From Ectocarpus siliculosus (Eukaryota > Sar > Phaeophyceae > Ectocarpales > Ectocarpaceae): a stretch of DNA of 29,072 nt. Below, piece after piece: positions 9,601 through 19,311 of the stretch; position 1 is the stretch's first letter; every line of letters begins with the position of its first letter. The notes under the pieces were generated by a model. It was not told where the DNA came from. It saw only the letters and a list, made by a program, of their open reading frames with translations, and did no database searches. The position numbers and the translations under genes are program-made. The stretch covers positions 1,727,882 to 1,756,953 of the forward strand of contig FN649750.1 in assembly GCA_000310025.1 (NCBI GenBank), given 5' to 3'.

Positions 9601-11685
9601 TTGTTATACATGTTTCGATAAAACTACACAATAAATCCATCTCAAACCAAATAGACAAAAGGATAAATTTGCTGTTTGTGTAACGTACCGAAAAGTTATC
9701 CTTCTAAGCCGCGTGATGGCCTTTTTCTTTCGTTGTTAAATCTTTCTCGGCAATACAAGGATTAAAACTTGATATTTAGTTTCAACAGCATAGCGTACGT
9801 CGTCAGTTTACCGTTCGGGTTTGGATCAGTGGGGGGGGGGGGTGTACTATTAGTCGTGCATGCCGTAGTCGTTAGACCATTGTGGGGGGGGGGGGGTTCC
9901 GTGGCTGTGTGTGAATGCAGCAAGGAACACGCAAGAGAGAACGCTTCATGTAATGATGTACAAGTATGCATACGTCGAATTTGAGTCAACGCTACAGGTG
10001 CGTTGAGAATAACCATGGTAACACCGCCCTTCTTTTGAAAACGAAATCTGCTGCTGCGTGGGGATATTATGCGTACGTCGTTTCGAAAATACAGGAAAAC
10101 AAACCCCTCAGCGCTGCACGAGCAACCTAGGCCCTGCTCATCTGATTATGTCTCAGAATAATCGGAGCAGATGCACGAAAGGGAACCAGGGGTGTGAAAG
10201 AGAATTCAAGTTTCGAGTCACGCCGCAGAGACCCAAACACGTGTGTACGTAGATACCGCACTTGCAGCGGAGCCACCATTTACGTGACGGCAACAGCTGT
10301 AAGGCGGTGGTCATATGCATACTGCGAGAATTTGCTCACACGAGGATGACAGGTGGTGGTGAGGAGAAAAAAGGGGGGTGTATGATTTTGCGCTGTACGG
10401 TACACGCTCACCTCTCTGGATTTGTCGTCCAAGGACAACTTCCTCGTCGGGCTTTAGCAGCTTGATCTTCTTGAGGGTCTTGAAGTACACGTTGAGGGGG
10501 TTAGCGTCAGACGACGACGACGACGACAACGACGACGACGGGGCGGAGACGGTCACAGCGGGGACGGAAGGCGAAACGTCCTTCGAAGGTGGTGCAACTC
10601 CTCCCGCCGCTCCTGCCTTCGATTCGGCGGCGGCGGCGGCGGTGGTCTTCTTTTTCTTGCCGCCGCCGCCGCTGTTTTTTCTTCTGAAGCCCTTCGCCGG
10701 CGGCGGCGGGTTCGCCAAAGCCCCTCCTCCTCCTCCTCCTCCTCCCTTCGCAGCTGCGGTCGGTGCTGTTGCTTGCGAGCCTGCCCCCCTTGCCCGCGAT
10801 TGCTTGTCTACTGCCCCCACGTCAGTGGCGGCCCTATCCTTAACCGCTACCCCCGCGCTAGACGACGACGGCGGCACCCTATCTCGGCCCCGCTTTCGCG
10901 TCGCCGACGCCGCCGCTCTCGCCGCTCCCGACCTCGCCGCTACCCCCGGCCTTGCCGCCGCCTTTCGGCTGCTGGACGCCATGCTACAGCGCGAAACCGC
11001 TGCTGCCGCTCGGCGTTCACGCCGGCCCGGTGTTGACGCCGCTGACGTGCTTTCGCCCAGGCTTGTTGCCGCTAATCGGCGCTCGGCGCAGTAGAAAGAG
11101 TCCCCGGCTCCGTGCGCTCGCCCTGGGGGGAGGGGGGGTAGGTGGGGTTAGCGGGTGGCGTGGTGTGGCAGCAGCGGGTAGGCAATGGGGACATCATCAT
11201 ATTGGTGTGTGCATCGCTGCTCCCTTTCCATGATGGCAGGAAGTTCCAAACAAACATGCTGTTCACGGCACTTCAACTTTGGTACGTGCACAGGGATATG
11301 AGAGAGGCTACTCTGCATGTTTGATAGACGAGACTGTTTACAAATTCCTACATGTGGGCATGTAAGTTTTGTTTGACTCAGAGCGTAGGGCGGAATCATG
11401 TTCGTACACATCCAAGGCCCAACGCTGCGTAATTCGGCACCGGACAGCTTCAAACCGCTGTTTTTCATCTGGCCACCACGCCAATTCGCGAAAGCTAGGC
11501 AATACGGGAAGTGCTTACACCCATCCCGGGAGCACCGGCCTGGCTTGGGGGTCAGTTAACTCGTCGTGTGCAACGCTCTCACCGAAGCTGCCCGGTGGAG
11601 CGAAGCCCTGTGTTCGTGGCGGTGCCGAGGCACACATTGCCCCAACCACACACACGGCCGTCAATCTTCGTCGAGAGAGAACCAT
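6625..11685 (-). CDS. Sigma-70 family RNA polymerase sigma factor, predicted plastid-targeted, with long C-terminal extension
   Basis: Six exons (minus strand): 11685-11583, 11122-10412, 9538-9192, 8760-8617, 8216-8013, 7671-6625; 852 codons, about 851 aa. Introns are GT-AG and all phases match. Residues 1-34 form a signal peptide (MVLSRRR, hydrophobic core [13 protein letters not shown]) followed by GFAPP at 27-31, with Phe28 as in the ASAFAP-type cleavage motif; this predicts import into a complex plastid. Residues 35-239 are Ala/Gly/Ser/Lys-rich and probably disordered. Region 1.2 is at 240-271 ([15 protein letters not shown]), region 2 at about 323-387 (core-binding [18 protein letters not shown]), region 3 at 388-503, and region 4 from 504, with RYGLDG and the helix-turn-helix TLEEIG...TRERVRQIE. 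It should guide the bacterial-type plastid polymerase (PEP). Oddities: basic or missing residues at the usual -10-contact positions (Lys378, Leu381, Thr382), and about 290 residues after region 4, Ala/Lys/Glu-rich and ending in a coiled-coil-like segment. The start ATG was chosen because the paralogue at 23484 starts at the same place; an in-frame ATG lies nine codons upstream. Confidence 0.88.
7682..7738. repeat. GGGTGG-type G-rich repeat, C-rich polypyrimidine tract on the coding strand
   Basis: GGGC units and then about five GGGGGT units occupy intron 5 of the minus-strand sigma gene. On the transcribed sense they read as C-rich, starting about 10 bases upstream of the AACAG acceptor at 7672. 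This serves as a polypyrimidine tract, while the other strand could form a G-quadruplex. Confidence 0.75.
9118..9141. repeat. (CAA)n microsatellite
   Basis: About eight AAC/CAA triplets lie just downstream, in the sense of transcription, of the acceptor-proximal part of the 9192-8760 interval. They fall inside intron 3 of the minus-strand sigma gene. Confidence 0.8.
9831..9897 (+). repeat. Dispersed SINE-like repeat, short core copy flanked by poly-G
   Basis: The core TCGTGCATGCCGTAGTCGTT followed by AGACCATTG is bounded by a run of about 12 G on the left and about 13 G on the right. It lies in intron 2 (9539-10411) of the minus-strand sigma gene, the one intron that the paralogue lacks. Confidence 0.75.
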
Positions 11686-13655
11686 TAGCAGGATCGCGCC
11701 GCCACCAACCAAGCCCCACTAGCCCCACGCGACCGACCCTTTCCCCCTCCCCTCCGTCTCTGGCACGCACTCCTCGCTGTTGAGTTGCGGACGTCGTCCC
11801 CGGGCCTACCACGTTGAACTGCGCGCGCGAAACGTGAGGCCACACTCTCCAGTTTTTTTTATTGCCCGGTTTATGGGAAAACTGCTCGGTGTTGCGCTGA
11901 CGCCGTAGCTCTTGCGATGGGATTCCACGCAGTGGTAGAAGGCCCCCGGTTGCTGCCGAGGAGCTTGTTGACGAGATGCTCTCACTCTCTCCCTCTCTTG
12001 GGTTCGTTTTCGGGGGTGGGGCTGTCGTGCCTAGTTGCCTTTTGAGGACAACGTGTGTATCGTGGCGTTTCCGTATACGGGGATGCTGCCCTAAAATCCC
12101 CCCGCCTGGTGTTGTTGTCTGTCAGCAGTCAGCAGTCAGCAGCAGCGGAGCGAGGAGGACAGCTCATCATCATACGCCCGCGGTTTGGATTTTTGGTGTG
12201 TCATGCTTCTCGTTCGCGGCCTGTCCTTGCTGGCTGTCGGCCTCGCGGCGGCACCGACCGGCTGTGCGCTTGTCCCGCCCACGCCGCTGCCTCGGACCAC
12301 AGCGGGAGGGCACGCCGCTGCGACTGCGAGAGGCAAACATGTCAGGCAAGGATCCTCCTGTTTGCTGCAGACGTACTTGCACAAGTAGGTCGCAGAAGTG
12401 GGTCGGCCCTGAAGGACAAACACACGATATGCGTATTCATACGTACTAAGCATGTGTGCTGGCAAGCCTTCAATCTTGCTGGCAAGCCTCCAACCCTCTG
12501 CCTCGTGTACGTGTCGAACGATCTGTCGTGTCGTCTCAACTTCTCTCTCACATTAGCCACGTACATACGCCGGCCTAGACATATGATGATCGCACACAGC
12601 GTCTCCAACTATCGCAGTGTAGCGTGTGTTCTTGTTCCGAGACGAGGATGTAAACGTAAATACGCAGCGTCGCTTGGAGGGAAGTCAAAGTTGTCGACTG
12701 CGCGGCGATGATGCACGTACCACTTCATGAACCTGTTGCAGGGCCGTTGGTTCTTCGGAAATAATTTTTACTGTGCCATGCAAGGAGGATCGTCCACGTA
12801 GACGAACCTCGTTGTGCTCTTTGTTACTGAGTACTGAGCTATGTATCTATGCGCCATGCACACAACGGTAAGTTGAGGCCAGGACAGCCGTCGGGTAGGC
12901 AGCCGGATAGGAAAGGGAGGAAGAGACAGGGGAAGAAAGTCTGACAGTGAGAGAAGGTGACACGCAGCTCTCGTACCGTATAATTTAATGTTGAAGAAGG
13001 CGACGTGCCGAGAACAGCAGTGCTGGGAAATAGCGCGGAAACGTGCTAGGTGCGCGTCGTGGTGTGGTAAAAGGCATCCGAAGAGTTGACACAGAATATC
13101 CCCCCGAGATGCTCACAACTCTGCGCACCCCTACTGCTTGCGTGTGAGTACAAGTGTCCGGCAATCTCCCTCGCGCGCAGCAGCTTTGGCCGTGCGATGT
13201 GTTGCTGCTGGTTGTTGATGAGAGAGGAAGAGAATCGCTGCTAGCGTGTACACACGTGTTCGGGGCGCAAGACACCTACACATCGATAACTCACAGACAG
13301 ACTTTTTGCGGCAGCTGGACGTGGGCACTTTTAGTATACAATCAGTACGGAGTATTTGGGTGTGTTTTGTCTTGGGGAACGCAATACGAGTATCGTCATC
13401 CTTTACAAGGCGTCTCCCCTTTTCTCTCTCTGGATGTTGTGCACAACCTTTAATACGGCAGCTGGACGGTGTTTTTTAGTACACAATCAGCATGATGGGT
13501 GTGCACGGTTGGTTAGCTTTAATTTTCAGTCTTGCGGACGCAATACGAATATCGTCATCCTTTACAAGACGTCTCCCCTTTTCTCTCTCTGGATGTTGAG
13601 CCTCACTTGATCACTGGGTTCTCGGGTTTGTACGAGTTTTGTTTTCAAATGCAGG
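11686..13655. other. Region between the minus-strand sigma start and the MPDU1-like gene
   Basis: This 2-kb stretch should contain the promoter and 5' UTR of the minus-strand sigma gene (just right of 11685) and of the MPDU1-like gene (just left of 13656), which are divergently transcribed. A 218-codon open frame at 12055-12711 on the + strand shows no recognisable domain and is not called as a gene. A three-copy GTCAGCA repeat lies at about 12120-12142, and a ~144-bp tandem duplication at 13310-13600. No clear TATA box or initiator could be assigned. Confidence 0.5.
13310..13600. repeat. ~144-bp tandem duplication, two copies
   Basis: Copy 1 (about 13310-13442) and copy 2 (about 13455-13600) both begin with CGGCAGCTGGACG. 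Both continue through a TACACAATCAG-like segment and an ACGCAATACGARTATCGTC segment, and both end in CTCCCCTTTTCTCTCTCTGG followed by ATGTTG. The outer parts are nearly identical and the centre has diverged in length. It sits directly upstream of the first MPDU1-like exon, so it could overlap its promoter or a 5' UTR exon. Confidence 0.8.
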
Positions 13656-16600
13656 ATGTTCTCGACTGACCGACCTGTCGCTATAACCCCGCGGGCTCTC
13701 AGGCAAATCGCGTCTTGGAGAGGAGGGGCGGTTGAAAGCAGCGAGGGTGGACCACCTCTCATGAACGTCCAGCTAGGACTGGTCAGGGTCGCTGGGTATG
13801 GCATCATCGCTGGTTCTCTTTGCCTCAAGGTGCCCTCGTAGGCTCAGCTCTGTCTCTGTCTGTATTTCTCTCTCTATCTACTGTATCTGTCTCTCAGTGT
13901 ATATATCTCTATTTACTTCCTCTATCTCTTTCTCCGTCTGTCTTATCTCTACAGTAGATGTATCTGTCTTATCTCTACAGTAGATGTATCTATCGCTCTC
14001 TTTTGTTCGTGCAAGACCAATTCAGAGGCGAGCCGCAGAGGCGGGTGTCCTCTGCTACGAGAGGGTCAAGACTTCAACCCAGAGTCCCGGGTGAGGGTAC
14101 TGGGTGTACACTGCTCACAGAAGCCTCAACAGCAGCAGACGAACGCTCTTGTTTGCAACAACAGCACCGGCGACATGGCACCGAGAGGGGGCGTTGTTTC
14201 TTGTTCCGACTGTTGTCAGCGTCTTCCGGTGGCACTCCGATCCAGGTTCAAGTGCCCCTTGCAACTCTCGACACAAGCAGCGTTGATTCCGGGGTTCATG
14301 CGTGCCCTCTTACACGGCACACTTTGTTACCATCCATCCAATTTCTTTTTGCGCTTGGGAGGCACGGCAGTGCCCCACAGCAGTAGAAGAAGGAACGGGT
14401 GGCGAGGGGAACCCATTGTACAGATTTCGCTACGCGGTGGCGCCCACAGAGCATGCTTGTGGAGCGTATTTCCCTCTTCCCCTCCTCGCCCCTGCCTTCC
14501 CAAAGTGAAAACCTCTGAGGCTTCCCGACCTCGTGACGCCGAGGCAACCACTATATTGTCGTACAGAGCAACACTGACGGAACAAGCCCCCCCCCCTGTC
14601 CTCCGCCTTAGGTTTGTATCTATCTACCCCGCGGGGGTGTCACGCTTGTGACCGTCTGAGATGACTGCTGTGACGCCCCCCTCACCCCCCCCTTCCCTAT
14701 CCTCCTCTTTGCAGACCCCCCAGATCGCGCGGGTGTGGCACGCCAAGTCCCTGGTGGGCCTCGCACCGGCTTCCATCTACGCGGACGTGTTCCTCTTCGC
14801 GACCTCCGTGATCTACCACGTTCTCAAGAAGAACCCCATCCGCGCCTACGGCGAGTCAGTGGTCGTGCTGTTCCAGACGCTGGTGATGGTGGGCCTGCTG
14901 TGGCGCTTCGGTGCCGAGGAGGAGGTTGCCGTATCCGACGGCGGCGGCGACGAGGAAGGTGTGTTGGCGGGGGTTCATAGCCGTGCATGCCGTAGACGTT
15001 AGACCATTGACCTCGGGTCGTCACTACAAAGCCGGGACGGAGCACGGCCGGGTTTCTCACAGGACCAGGTTCTCACATCACCAGCGCCGTGAGGTATTCG
15101 GCGAGTCGCATGGGAAGGGGTGTTGGGCTGAGTGCAACGAGAGAGAGAGAGAGGCTGGAAAGCGGTAAATTTTTTGTGGTAGTTCTTTGGGGGGGTGACG
15201 GGGTATCATGTTCGGAAAGCGGGAGCGTACGGTTGCGCTGATTTTCAGCAGCTGACGACGGCGGGGGGGGAGCACCGTTATTCATTTCGGCGGCGGCGAG
15301 GGGGGCGGGGGTCACCTCTACGGCCAAACACGTTGATGGGGTCGTGTAAAGACAGAGGGAACAGGTGTTGGCACCCCTCCGCAACTCGACTTGAGGCCGA
15401 GGGGGGCCAGAACTACGACCGATAGTAGTCGTAAGGGGTGGCGGCCTGATCGGGTTCACTGTACGGCCGCCCGACTCCCACGCCTTGTGCTGCGTGTGGT
15501 ACAGAGAGCTGGGGTTAGGGTTAATGGTTACAGCTACAAGCGCCATCCTCGCGTGCAAGCATGCATCATTAACCGTACCGTAGCGTGATTCTTCTCGCTA
15601 TGTTAGTTTCTTTCCACGATCCCAATAGAGGGGTTCCGCCGCCTCAGGATAGGAAGGAAGCGACGGTGCGTGGGGGTTGAGGGTAGGGAGTTGTACTCAT
15701 GTAAACGCATGCCGCAGTCGTTAGACTGTTGACCTCGCATCCCTACACTGGGCGGGGGATATCGGGGTACGCTCTGCCGGGTGCTACAACAGCAACTCCC
15801 TGCATGCACTCCCCGTCTGTCGCGAAAAATTTATTCTGCTGCTTTTGTGCATAGACCGGACGAAGACGAGCGCGTCATTCTCTGCTTGCAGCCACCACGA
15901 CACAACATTTGATAAACTATCTGTTGCTGACCCGGAAAACATTTGAACAGCTCTGGTCACCAAGAGCACCAAGAAAGTAAAGCCCGCCGGGGGAGGACCT
16001 GTCGGAAGGACGGCGATAGTGGCCGGCTCCGTGGCGGCCTCGGTGCTGTGCGTGCTCTACCTTCCCGAACGCCTGTGGGGGCTGCTGGTGATCGTGTCCA
16101 CGCCGACGATACTGGCGGTTCAGCTGCCGCAGATTTGGAAGAACTGGCGGCAGAAGCACACGGGAGAGCTGGCGGTGCTGACGGTGCTGCTCGCTTTCGT
16201 GGGGTCATCCATTCGGATAGCAACGACCATAGCGGTGAGAGGCGGCGGGGTGTATGATCGGGCATATGCCGTAGGTGGGTTGTTGCTGGAGATTTCGTAC
16301 CCCCGTGGACCGATTTTCAATGCTCTGCAGCTATGCCAGTGAGGGTGACTTTGTTGGAACCTTCTCATCGAGAGCTTTCCGAGAAATCATTAGTTGACTG
16401 CGGCATCAACCTTAGGAAATCGGTCCGGGGGAGGTGTGGAATCGTGGTGGCGTGGTGCAACACGCCAGGCGGGTTGGTTGCAGAAGATGGCACACCCCGT
16501 CGACCGATTTTGAAAGCTCGATTACTTTCCAGAGCAACAGCAGTGAGGGTGCCAGCGTTGGAACCGTTTTGTCGAGAGCTTTCCGAAAATACTTCATTTC

Positions 16601-17566
16601 ACTGCGGACTGTAATAAATCGGCCCAGGGGAAGTGTGGAATGTTATGCAACACGTCAGATGGGTTGCAGAAGATGGCACACCCCGTCGACCAATTTTCAA
16701 CGCTGGATTACTTAGCAGCGCAACAGCAGTGAGGGTGCAGCGTTGGAACAGTTTTGTCGAGAGCTTTTCCGAAAATGCATCGTTGACTATTATGGCATTC
16801 TCTTGGTCGTGGAGTGGTCGGGCTTAAAGAATCGGTCCAGGGGCTGGAAAAGCTTCTGGAACACTTTTTACTATAATCCCAGTTTTACCACGCTGTAGGG
16901 CGGAAATTAACGTGGCGATGAGAGCCTGTGAATGTAGATGACACATTTCCCACTCCACGTTCATGGGCGTCTCCGTACTCTTGGGTTTTGAGGAACTTCA
17001 CGCCTGAAGGCGTTTTTTTTTTTTTTTTTCTTCAATACCACAACAATCTCATCTCTTCCACAGATACTCTTGGATTCAAAGTGTTGTATGTTGGCCAATT
17101 TCTATTTCTACCGTTCCCCAAGCAGCATGGTGCGTTATCTCCCCTGTGGGTACCAGGCTCAACAAGCGTTGTTTGTGAGGCCGGGTTGTTGGTGGTGATA
17201 AGTAGGGCTGGGGCATAGACCTTGCTCGTGTATGCCTGTTTCCCGTTGACATTGGGAGAGGTAAGGGCGGCTGAACAGGGCACGCCTGCACTTGCGTCAC
17301 ATGTGGGACGCATGGTCAATGGTTTAACCATTAAGCCATGCATAGCAAAACGTAAGAGTACCCCCCCCCCCCCCCCTCCTCCTCCGCCACTTCTCGTCCG
17401 TGTTGTGCAGGACCTTGGGGGGGATCCGTGGTTGCTGTTCAACTACGTCTTGGGAGCGACCTCAAACGCGACAATTTTGGCGCAGATCTATCTCTACAGA
17501 GCTCTCACCGCCACCGTGGGACGAGACGTGGAGGCGAAGGCCCACAAGGCTGCGCATGCGGCGTGA
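13656..17566 (+). CDS. MPDU1-family PQ-loop membrane protein
   Basis: Four exons, 13656-13829, 14715-14958, 15951-16234 and 17411-17566 (TGA), give 285 aa with consistent phases (0, 1, 0). MPDU1 (Lec35/SL15) proteins are ER membrane proteins needed to use dolichol-phosphate-mannose and -glucose in N-glycan and GPI-anchor assembly. Seen here: GYGIIAGSLCLK running into the first PQ motif TPQI (Pro60-Gln61); AKSLVGLAPASIYADVFLF; GESVVVLFQTLVMVGLLW; an acidic linker (GGGDEE); and a second PQ loop, QLPQIWKNWRQKHTGELAV (Pro199-Gln200). Then comes GSSIRIATTIA, and a last helix FNYVLGATSNATILAQIYLY. About seven hydrophobic segments are visible. The length is somewhat above the ~247 aa of the human protein, because of the linker and the short basic TKSTKKVK segment. 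The first exon is the weakest part: a CAG acceptor at 13652-13654 lies immediately before the ATG, so an upstream exon (coding or 5' UTR) is possible. The exon-1 donor (gtgccc) is weak but gives the right frame. Confidence 0.85.
14963..15122 (+). repeat. Dispersed SINE-like repeat, near full-length copy
   Basis: It starts in a G-rich run four bases after the donor of MPDU1-like exon 2 and carries the core CATGCCGTAGACGTTAGACC. It continues through GCCGGGACGGAGCAC, GTTCTCACATCACC and GAGGTATTCGGCGAGTCGCA. The whole length aligns with the reverse complement of 27731-27896, which defines a unit of roughly 160 bp. Confidence 0.82.
15667..15765 (+). repeat. Dispersed SINE-like repeat, diverged partial copy
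   Basis: A GT/G-rich start is followed by GCATGCCGCAGTCGTTAGAC and TTGACCTCGCATCCCTACA, the same core as the other copies; the distal half is lost. It is the second copy within MPDU1-like intron 2 (14959-15950). Confidence 0.72.
16262..16840. repeat. Three-copy ~190-bp tandem repeat in MPDU1-like intron 3
   Basis: The landmark GTSGACCRATTTT recurs at about 16306, 16500 and 16686, giving spacings of 194 and 186 bp. Each unit contains, in order, GGGTTG-TTGCAGAAGAT (diverged in unit 1), CAGTGAGGGTG, GTTGGAAC, TCGAGAGCTTTCCGA and a CGGTCC/CGGCCC motif. Units 2 and 3 resemble each other more than unit 1. Copies are diverged, with indels and no common open frame, so this is read as non-coding satellite-like intron sequence. 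Confidence 0.85.
17299..17376 (-). repeat. Dispersed SINE-like repeat, diverged copy ending in poly-C
   Basis: The + strand reads GGACGCATGGTCAATGGTTT, then CATTAAGCCATGC and GTAAGAGTAC, followed by about 17 C. This is the order seen in the 27731-27896 copy (GATGCGAGGTCAATGGTC, GGCATGC, TATGAGTAC, poly-C). The poly-C/CTCCTCC end lies about 20-50 bp before the acceptor of MPDU1-like exon 4 (17408-17410). Confidence 0.62.
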
Positions 17567-18670
17567 TTGTACGAGGGCGGGGGGGGGGGGTTCATTTTCG
17601 TGAATATGTCGGTGTCCAGACAGCAAGTTTAAGCTTTCAGGAGTCTTGTTTTTTCTAACCCTTAATTATTGACGATGTGGCAGGCGTTCAGGTCGGGAGA
17701 TGAGGGTGAGAAATATCCCCTCAGCTGTCAATAATACTTGCCACCAGTGAATGACGGAGATACCTGCCGGCAGCGAGGTTACACGCCCGCTTGAGTTGGG
17801 ATCGTGAGCGAGTGTTGTGGCCAAGGCACTGGGGCTGCGCCCGTAGGAGGCCCCCGCTAGTTGGGGCTCTCGTTCTTGTGGGATGTACTGTCGCCGGTCT
17901 TGTCGGGGTTGCTTAGAGCTATGTCCCCCTGCTGCTCTTGCGTTGTTGGTGTGATTAAAGCAGCCGCTGTACCAGTGCAATGGCATGCTGTTGGTACTCC
18001 TGCTTTTGCAAATTCCTAGAGATGCCTATTTTGATTGCATACTTTGTGCGTATGATATGATATAGACAGGTGGGGAGGTTTCCGATTCGCTGTCGCTGCC
18101 ACGTTTGCCCGTGTTCCGTGTGAAATTTACGCGCTAATGTCTGCCGTCTCATCTCGACCAATTCGTCAGTACAACCTTCACTCACTGTGAAACCCGCATG
18201 TACTTGCGCGATCGTTACCGAGAATCTCAAACTGCAAGTGTAATGGAGTACGAGTGGTTCCGGGATCGAATCGTGGATCTGTTGTGTCTTCTGTTTGTTC
18301 ATCATTGCTGCTGTTGTGGCCTTCCCGCTGCGCCCATCTCAGCACACACAGCAGTAGCCTTCGCAGTGTTTTTTTTTTCGAATTTCCCGCGAAGGCGGTC
18401 CTCTCAGCACAGGCTCGACGCGGAACGACGGCAAGCAGTTGTGTACAACAGCCATTAGACACGCCGTCGGAACGAAAGTAGTACGAATGAGCATTGAACG
18501 TGTAGCTGTACAGCAGATGTGTCGTTGTCTGCTGGTTCCCAAGCTCTAGCTTGGGTCTCAGTCGATCAAAAGTCTTTTTTTTCCGTCTGTGGAGTTTTCA
18601 GTAGCATAGCGGACCCCTTGCCCGACCGGGTCGAAAAGGCCGATCTCAGCCCACACTGCGAACCTCCGAG

Positions 18671-18760
18671 AACTACCAGCAGTTCTGGGTAGCTGAGACG
18701 ATTTCAAGACCTCTCACAGTCGTTTGAGCATCTATCGCTTGCTGTGGGGCGATAACCAGT
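18671..18760 (+). repeat. 90-bp block X, copy 1
   Basis: Starts AACTACCAGCAGTTCTGGGT and ends GGGGCGATAACCAGT. It matches 19214-19303 at 88 of 90 positions by eye, so the duplication is much younger than the other repeats nearby. Confidence 0.9.
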
Positions 18761-18839
18761 TTCTCCGTCGACAAGAAGATCTGCGTTACATCGTCACATC
18801 GGAACGACCAGATTGGTTGACTTGTCGTTGAGGGTCCTC

Positions 18840-18968
18840 TTTTTATAGATCTTTTTGTATAAGAGTCGTCTTCATTTTTTTCGCCGCCCGCGCCAACCCT
18901 TCTTTTTACAGATCTTTTTATATAGAGTCGTCTTCTTTTTTTCGCCGCCCGCCCCAAGCCTTGCTTGC
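18840..18968. repeat. ~63-bp tandem duplication with AT-rich start
   Basis: Two adjacent units read TTTTTAYAGATCTTTTTRTA, then AGAGTCGTCTTC, poly-T and TCGCCGCCCG, with a period of about 63 bp. A smaller duplication of CCAAGCCTTGCTTGCT follows at about 18953-19002. Confidence 0.82.
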
Positions 18969-19039
18969 TTCTCTCGTGTCCCGCGCCAAGCCTTGCTTGC
19001 TGGCTACGCTTCTCTCGAGATGCTGACCGACCTCAGCAC

Positions 19040-19197
19040 ACAGCTGGACATTCTGTGTACATACAGCAGGAGCTGCTTTTGTTCTGTTGTTGCAACTTTC
19101 TGCATGGATGGCTCTTTTGTGGTGCGAAAATTAGCATTTATTGTTGTTGTTGATGTGCGGACGAGAGGACGAGAGTGGTAGGCAAAAGCAGTACGTA
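19040..19197 (+). repeat. Block W, copy 1
   Basis: Contains ACATACAGCAGGAGCTGCTT, GGATGGCTCTT, GATGTGCGGACGAGAGGACG and GGTAGGCAAAAGCAGTACGT. The same elements recur in order at 22342-22517 with indels. Confidence 0.8.
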
Positions 19198-19213
19198 CCT
19201 GCAAATCTCCGGC

Positions 19214-19303
19214 AACTACCAGCAGTTCTGGGTAGCTGAGACGATTTCAAGACCTCTCACAGTCGTTTGAGCAGCTATCGCTCGCTGTGGGGCGATAACC
19301 AGT
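19214..19303 (+). repeat. 90-bp block X, copy 2
   Basis: Second copy of the block at 18671-18760, with two visible substitutions. It directly abuts the start of the 1.1-kb block Z. Confidence 0.9.
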
Positions 19304-19311
19304 GATTTTGT

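Noticed and set aside
10378-11094. 238-codon open frame on the + strand
   Set aside because: Antisense shadow of exon 2 of the minus-strand sigma gene; the minus strand carries region 1.2 and good splice sites.
12055-12711. 218-codon open frame on the + strand between the minus-strand sigma gene and the MPDU1-like gene
   Set aside because: It has Cys/Arg-rich composition without domains, hydrophobic pattern or splice context, and it overlaps a GTCAGCA tandem repeat. Overlapping frames of similar length occur on both strands, as expected by chance at this GC content.
18180-18275. Possible tRNA-like element with a GGATCGAATCG B-box-like word
   Set aside because: No acceptor-stem pairing or A-box at a suitable distance could be found.
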